From assembly GCA_030323885.1 (NCBI GenBank), contig CM059200.1, positions 1,883,299 through 1,947,298 of the forward strand: a stretch of 64,000 nucleotides of DNA, given 5' to 3'. Every line of letters begins with the position of its first letter. The first letter of the stretch is position 1. This document shows positions 11,397 through 22,522 of this stretch, in pieces. This DNA comes from Branchipolynoe longqiensis (taxonomy: Eukaryota; Annelida; Polychaeta; Phyllodocida; Polynoidae). Below the pieces are notes generated by a model. It saw only the letters and a list, made by a program, of their open reading frames with translations, had not been told where the DNA came from and searched no databases. The position numbers and the translations under genes were made by a program.

Positions 11397-11925
11397 CGGT
11401 GATAATAAATCAAATTTATGCCTCACCTTTATATCTTCTGACATATAGCCACAGTGTGGCTATATGTCAGAAGATAGCCACAATTTACTTGCAGATAGAA
11501 CAAGTCAATCTGCCGAAAAATTTATTTTTCGGCAGATTGTGCCGGCAACACTTGTTCTGTTATTGACAACTCCCGCATGAGTCTGTGGTGGCTTTCCCAC
11601 AGATGGTTCAATTTCTTTAAGTTTATTAATGTTTTCATCCCACCCATGTTGCCATTTGGATTTTATGTGGGTGACTATTAGTGGTTTCAGATCAGAGTGA
11701 GGGACCAGACGCGGTTCAAGATCACAGTTCAGGGCCTTCCATCAGGAGAAGGTTGGTGCCTCTGACTATATACAACATTCTCTAAGTTGTCATTGGAAAT
11801 ATAGAGAACTACTTTGCTGTTCACCATGGAACTATATTCGGGTGACTTCGTACGGTACTAGTGCCATTCAATTCAGCAGAAGATATAAAGGTAACGCGCA
11901 TGCATTAATTCTGTTATCAATATTG
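11397..11925. mobile_element. Foldback element with two strong internal hairpins
   Basis: Inverted ends ACCTTTATATCTTCTG (about 11424) and CAGAAGATATAAAGGT (about 11877) bracket the element, with weaker pairing beyond them. Inside, 11432-11474 is a perfect palindrome with 21 bp arms around one base. A second hairpin near 11512-11545 has 15 bp arms (CAATCTGCCGAAAAA) and a 4-base loop, flanked by an outer AGAACAAGT/ACTTGTTCT pair. Confidence 0.7.
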
Positions 11926-11989
11926 TCTGCAGATTACATTAATGATAAATGGATGTGTTCTTTTCGGGAAATTATGAGAAACACTGATT

Positions 11990-12535
11990 AGGCAGGTTGC
12001 TGCAACTTTCTGCGGCTTGCTCTGGTTTGTGACAGTTTGTCGCTGTTTGTTGCAGGTTGTGGCAGTTTGTGACAGTTTGTTGCAGGTTGTGGCATGTCGC
12101 GGCAACTTGCTGAAGGTTATATCAGGTTGTGGTAGGTTACATCATGTTGTGGCATGTTGTGGAACGTTTTGACATGTTGTGGCAGGTTGCAGATGCTGTA
12201 GACGGCTGTGGCAGTTTGTGACAGTTTTGCGGAATTGTGTAACAGGTAGTGGTAGTTTATGGCAGGGCGCGGCAGTTTGTGGCAGTTCTCGGCAGTTTGT
12301 GGTAGTTCTCGGACGTTTGTGGCAGGTTGTGGCAATTTGTGGCAGGTATCGACAGTTTGTGGCAGTTTGTTGCAGATTGTGGTACGGTGTGGAAAGTTTT
12401 GGCATTTTGTGGCAGGTTGTGACAGTTTATGGCAGGTTCCGACAGTTTGTGGCAGTTTGTGACAATTTGTGGCAGTTTGCGGTAACCTGGTTACGGCAGG
12501 TTGTGGCAGGTCGTGGCAGCGTGTGGCAGCTTGGT
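11990..12535. repeat. ~10 bp G/T-rich array (GGCAGTTTGT)
   Basis: Degenerate units of GTGGCA(G/A)(G/T)TT repeat across about 545 bp. Frames stay open in several phases because stops are rare in the unit, which explains the ORFs on both strands. Confidence 0.85.
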
Positions 12536-12789
12536 GTGGAGGCCTGTTGGATTGTTAGTTAACCCAGTCACAGAGACAGTGCACATCGATTAAAACACCG
12601 ACCGCCATGTTGAAGCCGATATAACACAAGCACCAGATCAGGTTTCTGCCGCTGCACACGTCACAGCCATACGCACCGTCTGTACGGAGCATGCGCAGCG
12701 AGCCGTTACCCACACCACTGATTCATGCCACCTCCACCAGAGGGTGCCTCAATGGAAATTATCTGTATGACCTTTCCCATGGAAGATGT

Positions 12790-13260
12790 CGCACAGTGAG
12801 ATGAGACCCACAACCGCCATTCCTGCCACTGACATCAGAGAGTGGGTGGTGGTGGAAAACTGTTATAATTAGTATAAGGCCTTTCCCACAGAACTTACAG
12901 CACAGTCAGCTAATACCCAGAATACCAGTCCTTGTCACTGACATCAGAGAGTGGGTGGTGGTGGAAAACTTGTATAATTAGTATAAGGCCTTTCCCACAG
13001 AACTTACAGCACAGTGAGCTAATACCCAGAATACCAGTCCTTGTCACTGACATCAGAGAGTGGGTGGTGGTGGAAATCTTCTATAATTAGTATAAGGCCT
13101 TTCCCACAGAACTTACAGCACAGTGAGCTAACACCCAGAATACCAGTCCTTGCCACTGACATCAGAGGGTGGGTTGGTGCTGGGAATCCTCTATAACTAC
13201 AAGACATTTTTCCACACAATATCTGTCCTTGCCAGTGACATCAGAATATAGGTTGGCTGT
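12790..13260. repeat. 109 bp tandem repeat, about 4 copies
   Basis: The landmark GACATCAGAG(A/G)GTGGG recurs at 12831, 12940, 13049 and 13158, giving an exact 109 bp period. Each unit also contains TATAAT(T/A)A(G/C)TA and CCTTTCCCACAGAACTTACA. The last copy is diverged. Confidence 0.9.
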
Positions 13261-13499
13261 GGAAATGATCTATTAGTATTCCATGAATTGTGAGCATGTG
13301 AGATCTCTGTGGCTGGTGACTGAACTGTGGGAGAAGCAGGCCGCCTCTGCACATGCCCAACATAAACCCCACATGACGCGAGTTATAGCTGCGGCATTAA
13401 TGTCCATCCGCAGAGGGCACTTGGTGTTTATCTACACCGTGCAAGATATCTGTGTTTTATCACTCAGTTCCGTCCATTTTCCGCACACGTAATGTGCTG

Positions 13500-13660
13500 C
13501 TATTTGTTAGTGTCGTGAGGGGTGATGGAAATGGGAAATATTGCGCCTAGAGCAAGACTCGAACCAACACCACCTAGGCTCCCTGATATCAAGACACTAC
13601 CCACATCTACCTGTCTATGTGGTTACTTTGCCTGCGAGGTCAGTGTAGACTACTGTAAAA
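13500..13660 (-). mobile_element. SINE family II, copy with deleted tRNA head
   Basis: GGGAAATATTGCGCCTAGAG, then CACCTAGGCTCCCTGATATC, is the complement of the family II head. About 40 bases of the tRNA-like part are missing. Confidence 0.7.
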
Positions 13661-13739
13661 TGTTCCGATAATTAAGACATTGGAGGATGTTGTGAACTAG
13701 TCTATAGTAATTACAATTGTATATAAAAAGGTAAATAGT

Positions 13740-14215
13740 ATGTAAAGCCAGAGGCATTAAGGTATATATGGTGCTGCTGATCCTTTACTGAGTTTAATAT
13801 AGAAAATTATGTGATTTATAGATAGTGTGAAAGGGGCACTACCTTTAGTGTGACAGGGCCTTAGCAGCTCAGCTGACATACGCTCTCCCCCCCCCCCCCC
13901 CCCCTCCCCCAATTGTTATTTACGGATCACTGTACACCCAGACACAACAGGGCACTGTAGCCATAAACAACCAAGGCTTGGATACAAGCAGGGTACATGT
14001 TCATTGGTTAATTGAAGAATGCCTAGTGCTGATTGGAGGAGCTGACCAGGTGTGACAGCCATCTTGGATTCATGAGACTATATAATAACAAAACAAGCAA
14101 GCTTCTTCTGGTTCCTTCTGCACACTCTATACTCTGCCTTTCTTCCACTTGTCTGTAGTGATTTCCTATTTAGCCTGCCTACACAACCACCGCTGCCGGC
14201 CGTCGACTTTACACT
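13740..14215 (-). mobile_element. Dispersed ~450 bp repeat, possible solo LTR (copy 1)
   Basis: Matches copies at 23265-23720 and 54440-54880 in the opposite orientation. Reading + here there is a GATTGGAGGAGCTGACCAGG block, then CATGAGACTATATAATAAC (a TATA box), then a CT-rich initiator-like stretch. One promoter and no coding fits a solo LTR or retroelement promoter; direct terminal repeats were not found. The C-run at 13888-13906 lies within. Confidence 0.55.
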
Positions 14216-14269
14216 ACTACACTCGTCCCCCTGGAATTAAGTAACCGCATAGACAGGTATGCATAGATA

Positions 14270-14530
14270 GTGTGGTGATATCAGGGAGCCTAGGTGGTGT
14301 AATGCTTAGCACACTGGCCCAGACTGCAAAGAGATGCGGGTTCGAGTCCCGCTCTAGACGCAATATTTCACATTTTCATGACCCACATGATACTGGTTAC
14401 GATGACCATGATCCTGCATGGGCTGTACGCTGGATACTTGTTGAACCTACCCTGTGTATGTACATGTAAGTGCATTGTCTGTATATATGTAATTGTAAGC
14501 ATTACAAAACTTACAATTCCAGGGGGATGG
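14270..14530 (+). mobile_element. SINE family II, tRNA-like head
   Basis: GCCTAGGTGGTGTAATG(C)TTAGC resembles a Glu/Gly-type tRNA D-arm. The T-arm is GGGTTCGAGTCCCGC with an acceptor partner TCTAGAC. The anticodon arm does not fold properly, so I call a SINE head, not a tRNA gene. The tail ends near CTTACAATTCCAGGGGGA. Confidence 0.75.
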
Positions 14531-14544
14531 GTGTGTTGATCTGC

Positions 14545-14720
14545 GCTGACCTCTCAGGCAAGTAACCACATAGACAGGTAGGCATGGGTAGTGTGGTGAT
14601 ATTAGGGAGCCTAGGTGGTGTAATGGTTAGGACACTGGCCCGGCATGCAAAGAGATGTGGGTTCGAGTCCCGCTCTAGGCGCCATATTTCCCGTTTTCAT
14701 CACCCCCACAACACTATCAC
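14545..14720 (+). mobile_element. SINE family II, second tandem copy
   Basis: Repeats the same head (GCCTAGGTGGTGTAATGGTT; GGGTTCGAGTCCCGC; CTAGGCGC) about 325 bp after the first. The acceptor arms GCCTAG/CTAGGC pair perfectly here. Confidence 0.75.
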
Positions 14721-14997
14721 AGGGTTAACTTTGGAGATTTAAAAAATGAAAACAAGCAACCTCACATGAGCTCATACGCTATGGACAGAATACATAACTT
14801 GTCACAAAAGCAAATAAATGCACAGTTATTATTGAATGTTGAAATGCTGGTCAGCATTATGCTTCATCAGTGGCATGTTCTATTAAACTTGCCTTAGGAA
14901 TCACTTCTATGCAACAAGACCTGCTTAGTAAGTGTATGGCTATCTAAGTTAGATATGTATAATCAAATTGACAATATATCTGTAAATTTACATCTGT
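14721..14997. other. No gene seen
   Basis: AT-rich sequence; the part from about 14820 to 14990 (GCATTATGCTTCATCAGTGG) faintly resembles MITE T1 termini. No coding signal. Confidence 0.3.
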
Positions 14998-15190
14998 ACA
15001 TTGTCACATTATCCGGACACTGAGCCAACCAGTCCTTGCCCAATCCTAATACTGTCAAGCGCATGGCTAGGAAGCGACAAGTATCAATTTTAAAGCGATT
15101 GGTTTGACTCGACCAGGGTTCGAACCCACGAACCCATGGTCTACCAACACGGGAGTCGGACGCTCTAACTCATTCGGGCATCCCGTCTGG
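14998..15190 (-). mobile_element. SINE family I, partial (head and first body)
   Basis: CACATTATCCGGACACTGAG, then the complement of the T-arm (GGGTTCGAACCCACGAACCC) and of the D-arm (CATTCGGGCATCCCGTCTGG). It is head-to-head with the next copy. Confidence 0.75.
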
Positions 15191-15435
15191 TCGTAGATTT
15201 GAACAACGGCGGAATCAAACTAGCGACTTACAAAGTTGATATGCGTCAGTACCTACCCTGGCACTGGACATTACTAGGATAGGGCATGGTCTGGTCTGCT
15301 GAGCATCCGGAAAATGTGAGTGAATGGGATATTATGTCATGGTACAAGCAGCCAGGTATCCCAGTGGGGCAGCACTCTAAAGTCGGTAACCGTTCTAATA
15401 TGAGCTTAGATGTTGATAGGACGTAAAACCCCACC
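15191..15435 (+). mobile_element. SINE family I, partial (body and tail)
   Basis: Body blocks (GGATAGGGCATGGTCTGG, CAGTGGGGCAGCACTCTAAA) lead to the tail GAGCTTAGATGTTGATAGGA followed by CGTAAAA. With the preceding inverted partial copy it makes an inverted SINE pair. Confidence 0.75.
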
Positions 15436-15672
15436 AAAGAAACAATCTGGGAAATGTGCCCGTCACTCTAAAGTCGGTAACCATCCTAATATAAGCTTAG
15501 ATGTTGCTACGACGTAAAACCCCACCAGAGAAACAAGCTGGGAAATGTGCCCATCACTATAAAGTCGGAAACAGTTCCAGTATGAGCTTAGATGTTGGTA
15601 GGACGTTAAACCCCACCACAGAAACAAGCTGGGAAATGTACCCATCACTATAAAGACAGTAACCATCCTATT
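15370..15672 (+). repeat. SINE I tail amplified in tandem, ~90 bp unit
   Basis: Three units, plus a partial one, repeat TAAAGTCGG(T/A)AAC, GAGCTTAGATGTTG.TA.GA, CCCCACCA.AGAAACAA and GGGAAATGTGCCC. The SINE 3' end and its flank have become a minisatellite. A detached unit lies at 16155-16215. Confidence 0.85.
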
Positions 15673-16154
15673 ATATAACTCCTACGTGTACATGAACAAG
15701 ACAAGTCACGGTTTGGATGAGAAGTCCTCTGGCTGGCACCTACAAAAAGGCCCTTACTCGCTTGTTATAAAGTCAAAATTTGAACGGCAAGTAGTGAGCA
15801 GCAGCACAAAACTAATGTTTGCATGCTGTAGCGCTCCCCCAGGGCCAAATGGATGCAGCCAAGCGCGCGGCCGGGTGGTGTTATGTAATGCGCTACTCCA
15901 CCAGACAGGGTGGTAGGGACCAAAAGAAGACAGCAGAATAATTAGCTGCGAAGGGAGTGCATCGAGCATTGCCCCAGTCAGTCGTTTGACCTACACATTT
16001 TATGAACAGTCGCTGACAAGTAGACACATTAGCAATCACAAAGTTGGTAGCCTAAACAGTCACTCTTAGATATATATATTGGGTATTATCCCGATTTAGA
16101 TAATACCCGCCTTCGTTCTAAAATAATACTCACATAATTAATTATACAACACAA
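15673..16154. other. No gene seen; one short hairpin
   Basis: Contains the dispersed block at 15687-15785 (see 3160-3240) and a hairpin at 16081-16108 with perfect 10 bp arms GGGTATTATC/GATAATACCC. The ORFs have no recognisable features. Confidence 0.4.
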
Positions 16155-16215
16155 TATGAGCTTAGATGTTGCTAGGTTGTAAAACTCCACCACAGAAACA
16201 AGCTGTGAAATGTGC
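16155..16215 (+). repeat. Detached unit of the SINE I tail repeat
   Basis: ATGAGCTTAGATGTTGCTAG, then CCACCACAGAAACAAGCTG and GTGCCCAT, repeat the 15370-15672 unit nearly exactly about 480 bp downstream. Confidence 0.75.
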
Positions 16216-16575
16216 CCATTCGGGGGTGCTTAGTGGAAAGGCACAGGTACCTAATAAAGCCATAAACGCTGTTTTGCTGCTGTCGGCCCGAAGCGGAATC
16301 ATCGGCACACAAAACCCCAGGCGGCCGTCCGCCACCTGCCCCCGGTAGAGCCCCATCCCGGGTTCCCATGTGAGCCACGTGATGGCATTACGAGGCTCTG
16401 ATTGGCCGCAAAATGGATTTCGAGAGCGATGACTCAGCCAATCAGAAGGCTGGGTTGTGCCAATGGTGTGAAATCGACACGCGTCTGCACTTATTGCCCA
16501 ATAGGAAAGAGTCACGTGAGCCCCCCCCCTCCCCCCGCTGCCCCCCCATCTCCCACTCGTTCACCCCCTCTAACC
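16216..16575. other. No gene seen
   Basis: Moderately GC-rich sequence with stop-free stretches on both strands but no domain or splice-framed exon I can support. A C-run lies at 16520-16550. Confidence 0.35.
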
Positions 16576-16576
16576 A

Positions 16577-16825
16577 GACAGGATGGCTGAATTGGTGAAA
16601 GCTCTGGCTGGATTCTCGTGTGTGAGGTCAACGGCAGGAACCCTGGTTATGACAAACCGATGACTTACAAAATTGATACTTCTCGCTACCCAATCTGCAC
16701 TCAGCACAAATAGGATATACATAGGAACATTGGATCGTTTATTCAATGTGAGGATAATGTGACTGAGTGGGATATTACATCATGATTCTGGAAATCCAGT
16801 CACTCAGTAAGGCAGCACTATAAAA
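16577..16825 (+). mobile_element. SINE family I, 3' truncated
   Basis: The head (CCAGACAGGATGGCTGAATT) and body (ATGACTTACAAAATTGATAC, GATAATGTGACTGAGTGGGA) are present. The tail after GGCAGCACTATAAAAT is missing. Confidence 0.8.
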
Positions 16826-17754
16826 TTACATATGCTGACCCCGGGTGTGTCCCCCCACCCGTTCTGTAAATAAACTCTCTTCTTGTACCTGCAAGGTCAA
16901 GGACGATCTGTGCTGCCATGTCCGTTGGTTCCTTCGTAATGTCAAAAGGAACCCAACAGACTGTACCTCCTTCTGCCACCAAGGGTCATTGACTGCGCCT
17001 CATGCCTCACCGGACCAGCCACGGTGGCCGAATGGGAAGATGTCTTAAAGAACAAGCAGAAGGGCGCGTGGGTGGAAGATACTGGAGGTGTGCTTGGTGT
17101 GTCAGCTCACTGGGAAGTGCCAACACACAACCTTACTATTAAAAGGTTCTATCTGACAAAGTGATCGATTTGGTGTTATGGATGTAGAAATGTTCTATCT
17201 ACGAACGGCTATGATGCAGTTACACATCTGTTTCTCCACTGGTGTTTTTCACTGAGATATATTTGAAATAATATTGTTCTATCTGCTTTATTAGGTGCTG
17301 TGTGAATTATTGTGATCAGGAAATGAACTGATCTTTAACCTAGTGCACGGTCCGTACAAATGTGAAGATATGGAATTCAAGGCTGTTTTTGATAGGAATT
17401 CAAGACGATTTTCATTTGGAATTTGGAAAATAACAACAATGGCGAATGTCGATTTGGGACTAATTTAGATAAATGGGGACCGTTAAATGGAATTCAATGC
17501 TTTTCAAGAATAACCACCCAAAAATAGGTTAAACGCAAGGCCTTGAAATGGCATTGAAATTGGGTAAGTGAAGTTAAAGACTTTTCAAGACTTTCGAGGC
17601 CCCGTACAGACTCTTCATTACACTCCAGGCAAAAGAAATTGTGTAAAGAAGGAAATAGGCCGCATTCCAATATACACGACCAGAGCACATTGGCCCCACA
17701 GAGAAACCCTACCAGCCAATACTGGGTCAGTGTTAACACAGGCTGTGGCAGAGA
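16826..17754. other. No gene seen
   Basis: 17490-17620 holds a TTCAAGACTTT(C)GAGGCC-type stretch that looks repetitive. The remaining ORFs are short and unremarkable. Confidence 0.35.
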
Positions 17755-17903
17755 CTGTATGTGTGGTGGGGTGCGGTGGGGTAGGGTCGGGTGGTAGGGG
17801 TGGGGGTGGAACTGGGTTGGGTGGAGAAGCTGGTCTCAATAGGGTGGGTGGCATTGGTGTCGTGGTGACGGGGGTGTGGGGGTAGTGAAGAAGGGTGGGA
17901 GGT
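17755..17903. repeat. G-rich array, left half
   Basis: GGTGGGG/GGGGTGGGG runs on the + strand. They resume after the 443 bp insert at 17904-18346, so the array was one tract before the insertion. Confidence 0.7.
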
Positions 17904-18346
17904 TAGATAAAAGATCCACCCTGTACTTACTTACAGTACAACCAACCCATTAGAACACCCATTGGTGAAAACCAACCCATTAGAAAAGCTGGCGAAGAAT
18001 TTCAACATGCTGGGGAAATTAATTGAGTGAGTAATGTCTTAATTTAAGAAGCAATATTTATTCTTTATATATGTTTTTATATTTACCCGCTACCTTTGAG
18101 TTGGAAAATGTAATAAAACATGCCGTTTAATAGACTTTAAAAGTGAAATCTATGGCGTTCTATGGCCGCCATCTTGTCTTTTTGCATTCTCTCCCATTTC
18201 ACCAACTCTGTGCCGATATAGGTAACCATTTGACACTGGTGCCAGGCATTCTACTCCTTGTTCCATACTAAAGCTATTTTCACCCGTATTTAGACTACGT
18301 TGTCGTTCACCCGTGGACTGTAAGTATGGGGTGAATCTTTTATCTA
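17904..18346. mobile_element. 443 bp TIR element with 9 bp target duplication
   Basis: Ends TAGATAAAAGATCCACCC and (complement) TAGATAAAAGATTCACCC extend to about 27 bp (GTACTTAC / ATACTTAC). They are flanked by an exact direct repeat GTGGGAGGT at 17895-17903 and 18347-18355. No coding capacity. A 9 bp duplication suggests a Mutator-like (MULE) non-autonomous element, but the ends are not recognised. Confidence 0.85.
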
Positions 18347-19172
18347 GTGGGAGGTCAGCTCGATTGGAAGTGTGTGGGTGAGGGTGGGAGTGTGGAAATG
18401 TGGCTGGGGAGGAGGGAGGGTGGGTTAAATTCGTGGGGTGTGAGCGGGTGGGGGGGGGGGAAGTGTTGGTTGGTGGGTTTGGTGGTGACAGGGTGTGATG
18501 AGGATGAGGTGTGGACTTGTGTGATGGGATGAGTCCGGAGGGAGGACTGGTCCGGATGCGGGGTGTGGGGGTGTGGCGGTGTGGGGGTGGGGCGGGTGGG
18601 TACGAGCGGGATGTGGGGGTATGGTGCGGTGGAGGGTGGTTGGAATGGCTTGGGTGTGATAGAGGTGTGGTAGGGTAAGGTTTGGTGGGTTGATAAGGGT
18701 GGCAGTGAGGGTGCGGTAGTTGGGGTGAGGTGGGCCCGGTGGGATGGGGTTGAACCCTGTCAGGGTGTGGTGAGGTGGTGTCGGTTTGCTCGGTTGCGTG
18801 GTGGTTGGGTGGGGTTGTTGGGGTGGGTTGGGGTGGAAGTGGGAGTAGTCGGGGTGGATGTTCGAACGTAGGGTGGCGGGTGGCGGTGTGGTGGGGTGTG
18901 GTTGGGCTGTGGTTGCGGTGTGGTTGAGGGGTGGTTGGGGTGTGGTGGGGTGTGGTTGGGGTGTGGTGGGGTGTGGTTGGGCTGTGGTTGGGGTGTGGTG
19001 GGGTGTGGTTGGGCTGTGGCTGGGGTGTGGTGGGTTGTGGTTGGGGTGTGGTTGGGGTCTGGTGGGGTGTGGTTGGGGTGTGCTGGGGTGTGGTTGGGGT
19101 GTGGTGGGGTGTGATTTGGTTGTGGTTGGGGTGTCGTGGGGTGTGGTTGGTGTGTCGTGGGGCATCGACCAG
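18347..19172. repeat. G-rich array (GGGGTGTGGTTG), G4-prone
   Basis: Degenerate at first, then from about 18890 a regular array of GGGGTGTGGT(T/G)GGGGTGTGG. The + strand could form G-quadruplexes. The 361-codon and shorter Pro/His/Thr-rich minus ORFs are only the complement of this array. Confidence 0.85.
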
Positions 19173-19625
19173 AACCCTCACTACATGCACTACACTCCCC
19201 GTTTCCATGGTAACTAGTGGACAGGGCGTGACCATAAAGCATAATGAGATCAGTCACGTAGTGTAGCCAGGCCCAGTGTTTGAGAGTGACAGGCTCGTGA
19301 CAGGCAAATTACAGGCAGTCGAAATGTCCTCTTGAACGGCCCATCAGATGGTGCATCTGTGTACCATATTACCTCATATTACGTCATGTGAAATCCAGCT
19401 GTCAACTCCACTGCGGAATCCACAGCCTTTTGTTCTGAATACAGAGTGTCTATGCACAGACAGGGTCGAGCCCTTAAGCCGGATTAGTGAGACGAGGTGC
19501 CAGGATGTGAAGCGTAGACCTGGTTAATCTGCAGCACACAGGCAATGCAGGAAGGTAGTATGCAGTATACAAAGAGTAGTGGATGCTATTGCTAAGTCTT
19601 TGGTATTTTTTTATTTTTTTATTGT
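19173..19625. other. No gene seen
   Basis: Apparently unique sequence between the G-rich array and MITE T1. ORFs are short and no splice-framed exon stands out. Confidence 0.35.
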
Positions 19626-19627
19626 TG

Positions 19628-19978
19628 ATTAAAGTTGCATAGTCCGATGGTTTTGAGTTTCGGACATTTTTCTGAGATAGATATATTCAATTGATTGTTA
19701 TAACTTTAGTTTGAAGTAACTTTTATTTTAAATGGCTAACATTTGAGATATTTGAAGTATGAACATGTCAAATTAGTTTTGGAAAGCACGCCGAAACTCA
19801 GACACCATAGGCTTCAGCAATAACAGGTTCTATTAAATTGACTCAGTATTCCCTTCTATGTGGAAACAAAGGAATAATAACTGCATCAGTATCTAATTTA
19901 GATATGTAGGATCAAATCTAGATAATTGCTTTGGTTTTGAAAATTTGATGAGTCATCAGACTACACAGCTTTAAGCGG
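19628..19978 (+). mobile_element. MITE family T1, full copy
   Basis: Left end ATTAAAGTTGCATAGTCCGA and right end CATCAGACTACACAGCTTTAA are inverted repeats. The body carries the family blocks AGTTTGAAGTAACTTTTATT, GGTTCTATTAAATTGACTCA and TAGATATGTAGGATCAAATC. Length is about 350 bp with no ORF. This is the best-preserved copy. Confidence 0.85.
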
Positions 19979-20017
19979 AGGACATTTCAGTTGCATACAA
20001 TTGTTCTTCCTCATTCA

Positions 20018-20342
20018 ACTGACGGGATGGCTGAATGTGTCGATGTCCCATTTTGGTCGATCGTGGGACCCACGTGTTCGAAACCTAGTCGAGTCAAAGC
20101 AATGACTGAAATATTTACCCTTGTCATTTCCTAGCCAGGTGCTTGGCATTCATAGGATAGGGTAAGGACTGGTTAGCTGAGAGTCAGGATAATGTGACTG
20201 AGTGGGATATGGGGTCATGGTGCTGACATCCTGGTCTCCCAGTAGGGCAGCACTATAAAGCTGCCATGAATGCGCACTGTTACATGTCGATACCCGTCCT
20301 GATATGACCTTAGATATTGCCAGGATGTAAAACTTGAACAAC
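20018..20342 (+). mobile_element. SINE family I, full length
   Basis: Head (GACGGGATGGCTGAATGTGT), body (GGATAATGTGACTGAGTGGG, GGGCAGCACTATAAAGCTGC) and tail (GACCTTAGATATTGCCAGGA) are all present. Confidence 0.85.
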
Positions 20343-20465
20343 TAGGACCCTAGACAAATAGGACCCTGGACGATTAAAACTCTGGATAACTGGCACCCTG
20401 GACGACTGGGAGCCTTGACGGCTGGGATCCTGGCGACTGGGACTTCCGGTGACTGGGACATGCCA
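20343..20465. repeat. Short ~16 bp degenerate tandem repeat
   Basis: About seven units of the form (G)ACTGGGA(C)CCTGGACGA, starting immediately after the SINE tail. Confidence 0.6.
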
Positions 20466-21049
20466 CATTTACAACGCGACATTTATCCAGGCAACTCTTT
20501 TTTCATGATGTGCCATTTTGTCTTATATCCCAGTGAAGGATTAAGCATATACATACATATCCCTATATTCATAACCCATGATAATTCATCATAACTAACT
20601 TTTAGTTGCTTTAACAATGATTTCTTTTAATTAAAAGAATTAATGAAAAAATAACCACCATACCTTGTAGAAATATCTATACAACTAAGTAATTTGAATT
20701 AATGATATTAGGAATAGGAAACTGAGATTTTTGCTAACACTGAAATACAAAAAAAGGCTTCAGGAATGAGGTCAAATACAAATAGATGCTCTTAGGTAAA
20801 GTCACATAAATACAAGTCCAACATCCAAGTGCAATGCTAAATACTGAGACTTGTATCCTTTTACTTTATACATCATTTGTATTATAATTACCCTTTAAAA
20901 ATACAATAAAAATGATATCTATGTACATCATTTTACGACTCACTGACTAGAAGACGAGTGTTATTATGGTGCTAAGAAATGACATTCCTATGAATCAAAT
21001 TAATGTACCCCACTGTTAAATATATATGTATATACGTTATATATATATA
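20466..21049. other. No gene seen; AT-rich
   Basis: Strongly AT-rich sequence with a TA microsatellite near 21018-21053. No ORFs of note. Confidence 0.4.
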
Positions 21050-21054
21050 TATTA

Positions 21055-21720
21055 CATGGATTCAGGTATTGCTGGTATTGCAATACCTCAGGGAGTTTGA
21101 CGCCCCTGCCTTGCAGAGTTGTAAACCCCTGCCTTGTGATACAGGTTCTTGACAGGACCGAAGGCTAAGGGAGCAAACCCTAAACAGAAAACCATGTCAC
21201 TGTGGCAGCATTAAGGGCGGTTGATGTATGGAACTCCCAACATCTCCCGACCAGCCACTGCAGGGACAGATAGTTTTGCGCCTGTCTTGACATGTTCTTG
21301 CCGGTGTGAAACCTCTATTTGCTCCCCGAGAGAGTGCTGCTGGTAACTTGCAAAAGCCAGCAGCACTTCAACACTTTTGCAGGTAGCTTTCATGAAATGT
21401 AAGGAAATACTCGAACAGCCGGGACTGCCCTCTATGGACGATCTTCTGATTTCTGATCAAAAAGAATCTCCGATGGACTGGACACCTCATGAGACAGGCT
21501 ACCAAAGCAGATCCTCTATTCTAAACTGTCTTCTGGTTACAGAAAGAGAGGGCGCCCTCGTCTCCGGTTCAAGGATACCATCAAGAGAAACCTGAAGCTG
21601 AGAGACATTAAGACCGACTCACGGATGCACCTCTCACAGCAGAGAGCTAAATGGAGAGCGGCAGTCAAGTAATGAAAGCAGTCTTTGTCGCATCACTACC
21701 GACAGCATTATGATGATATA
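21055..21720 (+). mobile_element. LINE 3' end (RT C-terminus), fragment
   Basis: 21545-21670 encodes a KRGRPRLRFKDTIKRNLK motif followed by a QQRAKWRAAVK-type end. This is the known C-terminal signature of many invertebrate non-LTR RT ORFs (RKRGRPR.RW.D.. ... R..WR). The stop is at about 21670, and the 3' UTR ends in a GATGATATATGATATGAC tail. Upstream sequence from 21055 is shared with the inverted copy at 34677-34985, which has an internal deletion. Frame breaks make it a pseudogene. Confidence 0.7.
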
Positions 21721-22520
21721 TGATATGACATGGATTCACTTTCATTTACCCAGTGTAACATTGATATGAAGGTCATTTAGTTCAGTCGAATAATATTAGT
21801 CTGATGTGGACTTACGCCTGAAACATTTGTAATGTATAACACGTTATGTGTCTAATCATTAAGCATGTAATGCGCCTGTTTCATACTGTCAATGACATGG
21901 CTGACATGGAGCTGGAGACGGCGTTACCTTAGCAATGGAGACGAGCCCTGGTTTGCAGACTATCAGGCAAACTGCGCTATTCCACTCCTCCAGCATCTGC
22001 ACTGCACATACCACACTCGGCCCATTTCCAACAATATCTTCACTCCTTGATAAAGTAATGGTGGTTCTTTTGCGAAGCCGCTAGAGGGAAAGGCTCTGAC
22101 CGGATTGTATCAAATGTTTTTTTCGGTTATAATATATATTTTCGAGGAATTTTTAAAAAGAATTATTTTCGCACACTATTTCGGTGAGAATCCGTAACCA
22201 GCCTGTTCCGGACTGCGCTGGTGTTACCCGTAAGGCGGATTGTTTATTACCGGGGTTACGGCCTGCGTCATGAGGAGCGAGACGCAGGGGACCTAAAGGG
22301 GTGCTTGTGGTGGGTCATAGCGACAGCACAACAAACTAAAATGGGCTTAAATCACTACCTCGAGACGAGAGTGTGAACTAATGAGCGGTTTTTGAGAGGA
22401 GTTACAGCAGCGGGGCCTATTCTGGTATAACCGATTCAAATCTACACAGGCTTTAAAATATATATAATAAATGAGTCATGGGGAAATTTCAAGAGCGGAT
22501 AACTTGTCTTCCTCATTCTA
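21721..22520. other. No gene seen
   Basis: Apparently unique; 22190-22330 is somewhat CG-rich (GGTTACGGCCTGCGTCATGA). No exon with framed splice sites that I can support. Confidence 0.35.
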
Positions 22521-22522
22521 CA

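Noticed and set aside
14284..14362. Possible Glu/Gly tRNA gene
   Set aside because: D-arm, T-arm and acceptor stems pair, but the anticodon arm does not fold and the same block recurs as the head of a SINE with conserved flanks.
18150..19235. 361-codon Pro/His/Thr-rich ORF on the minus strand
   Set aside because: It is the complement of the GGGGTGTGG array; several overlapping frames are open and there is no domain or splice support.
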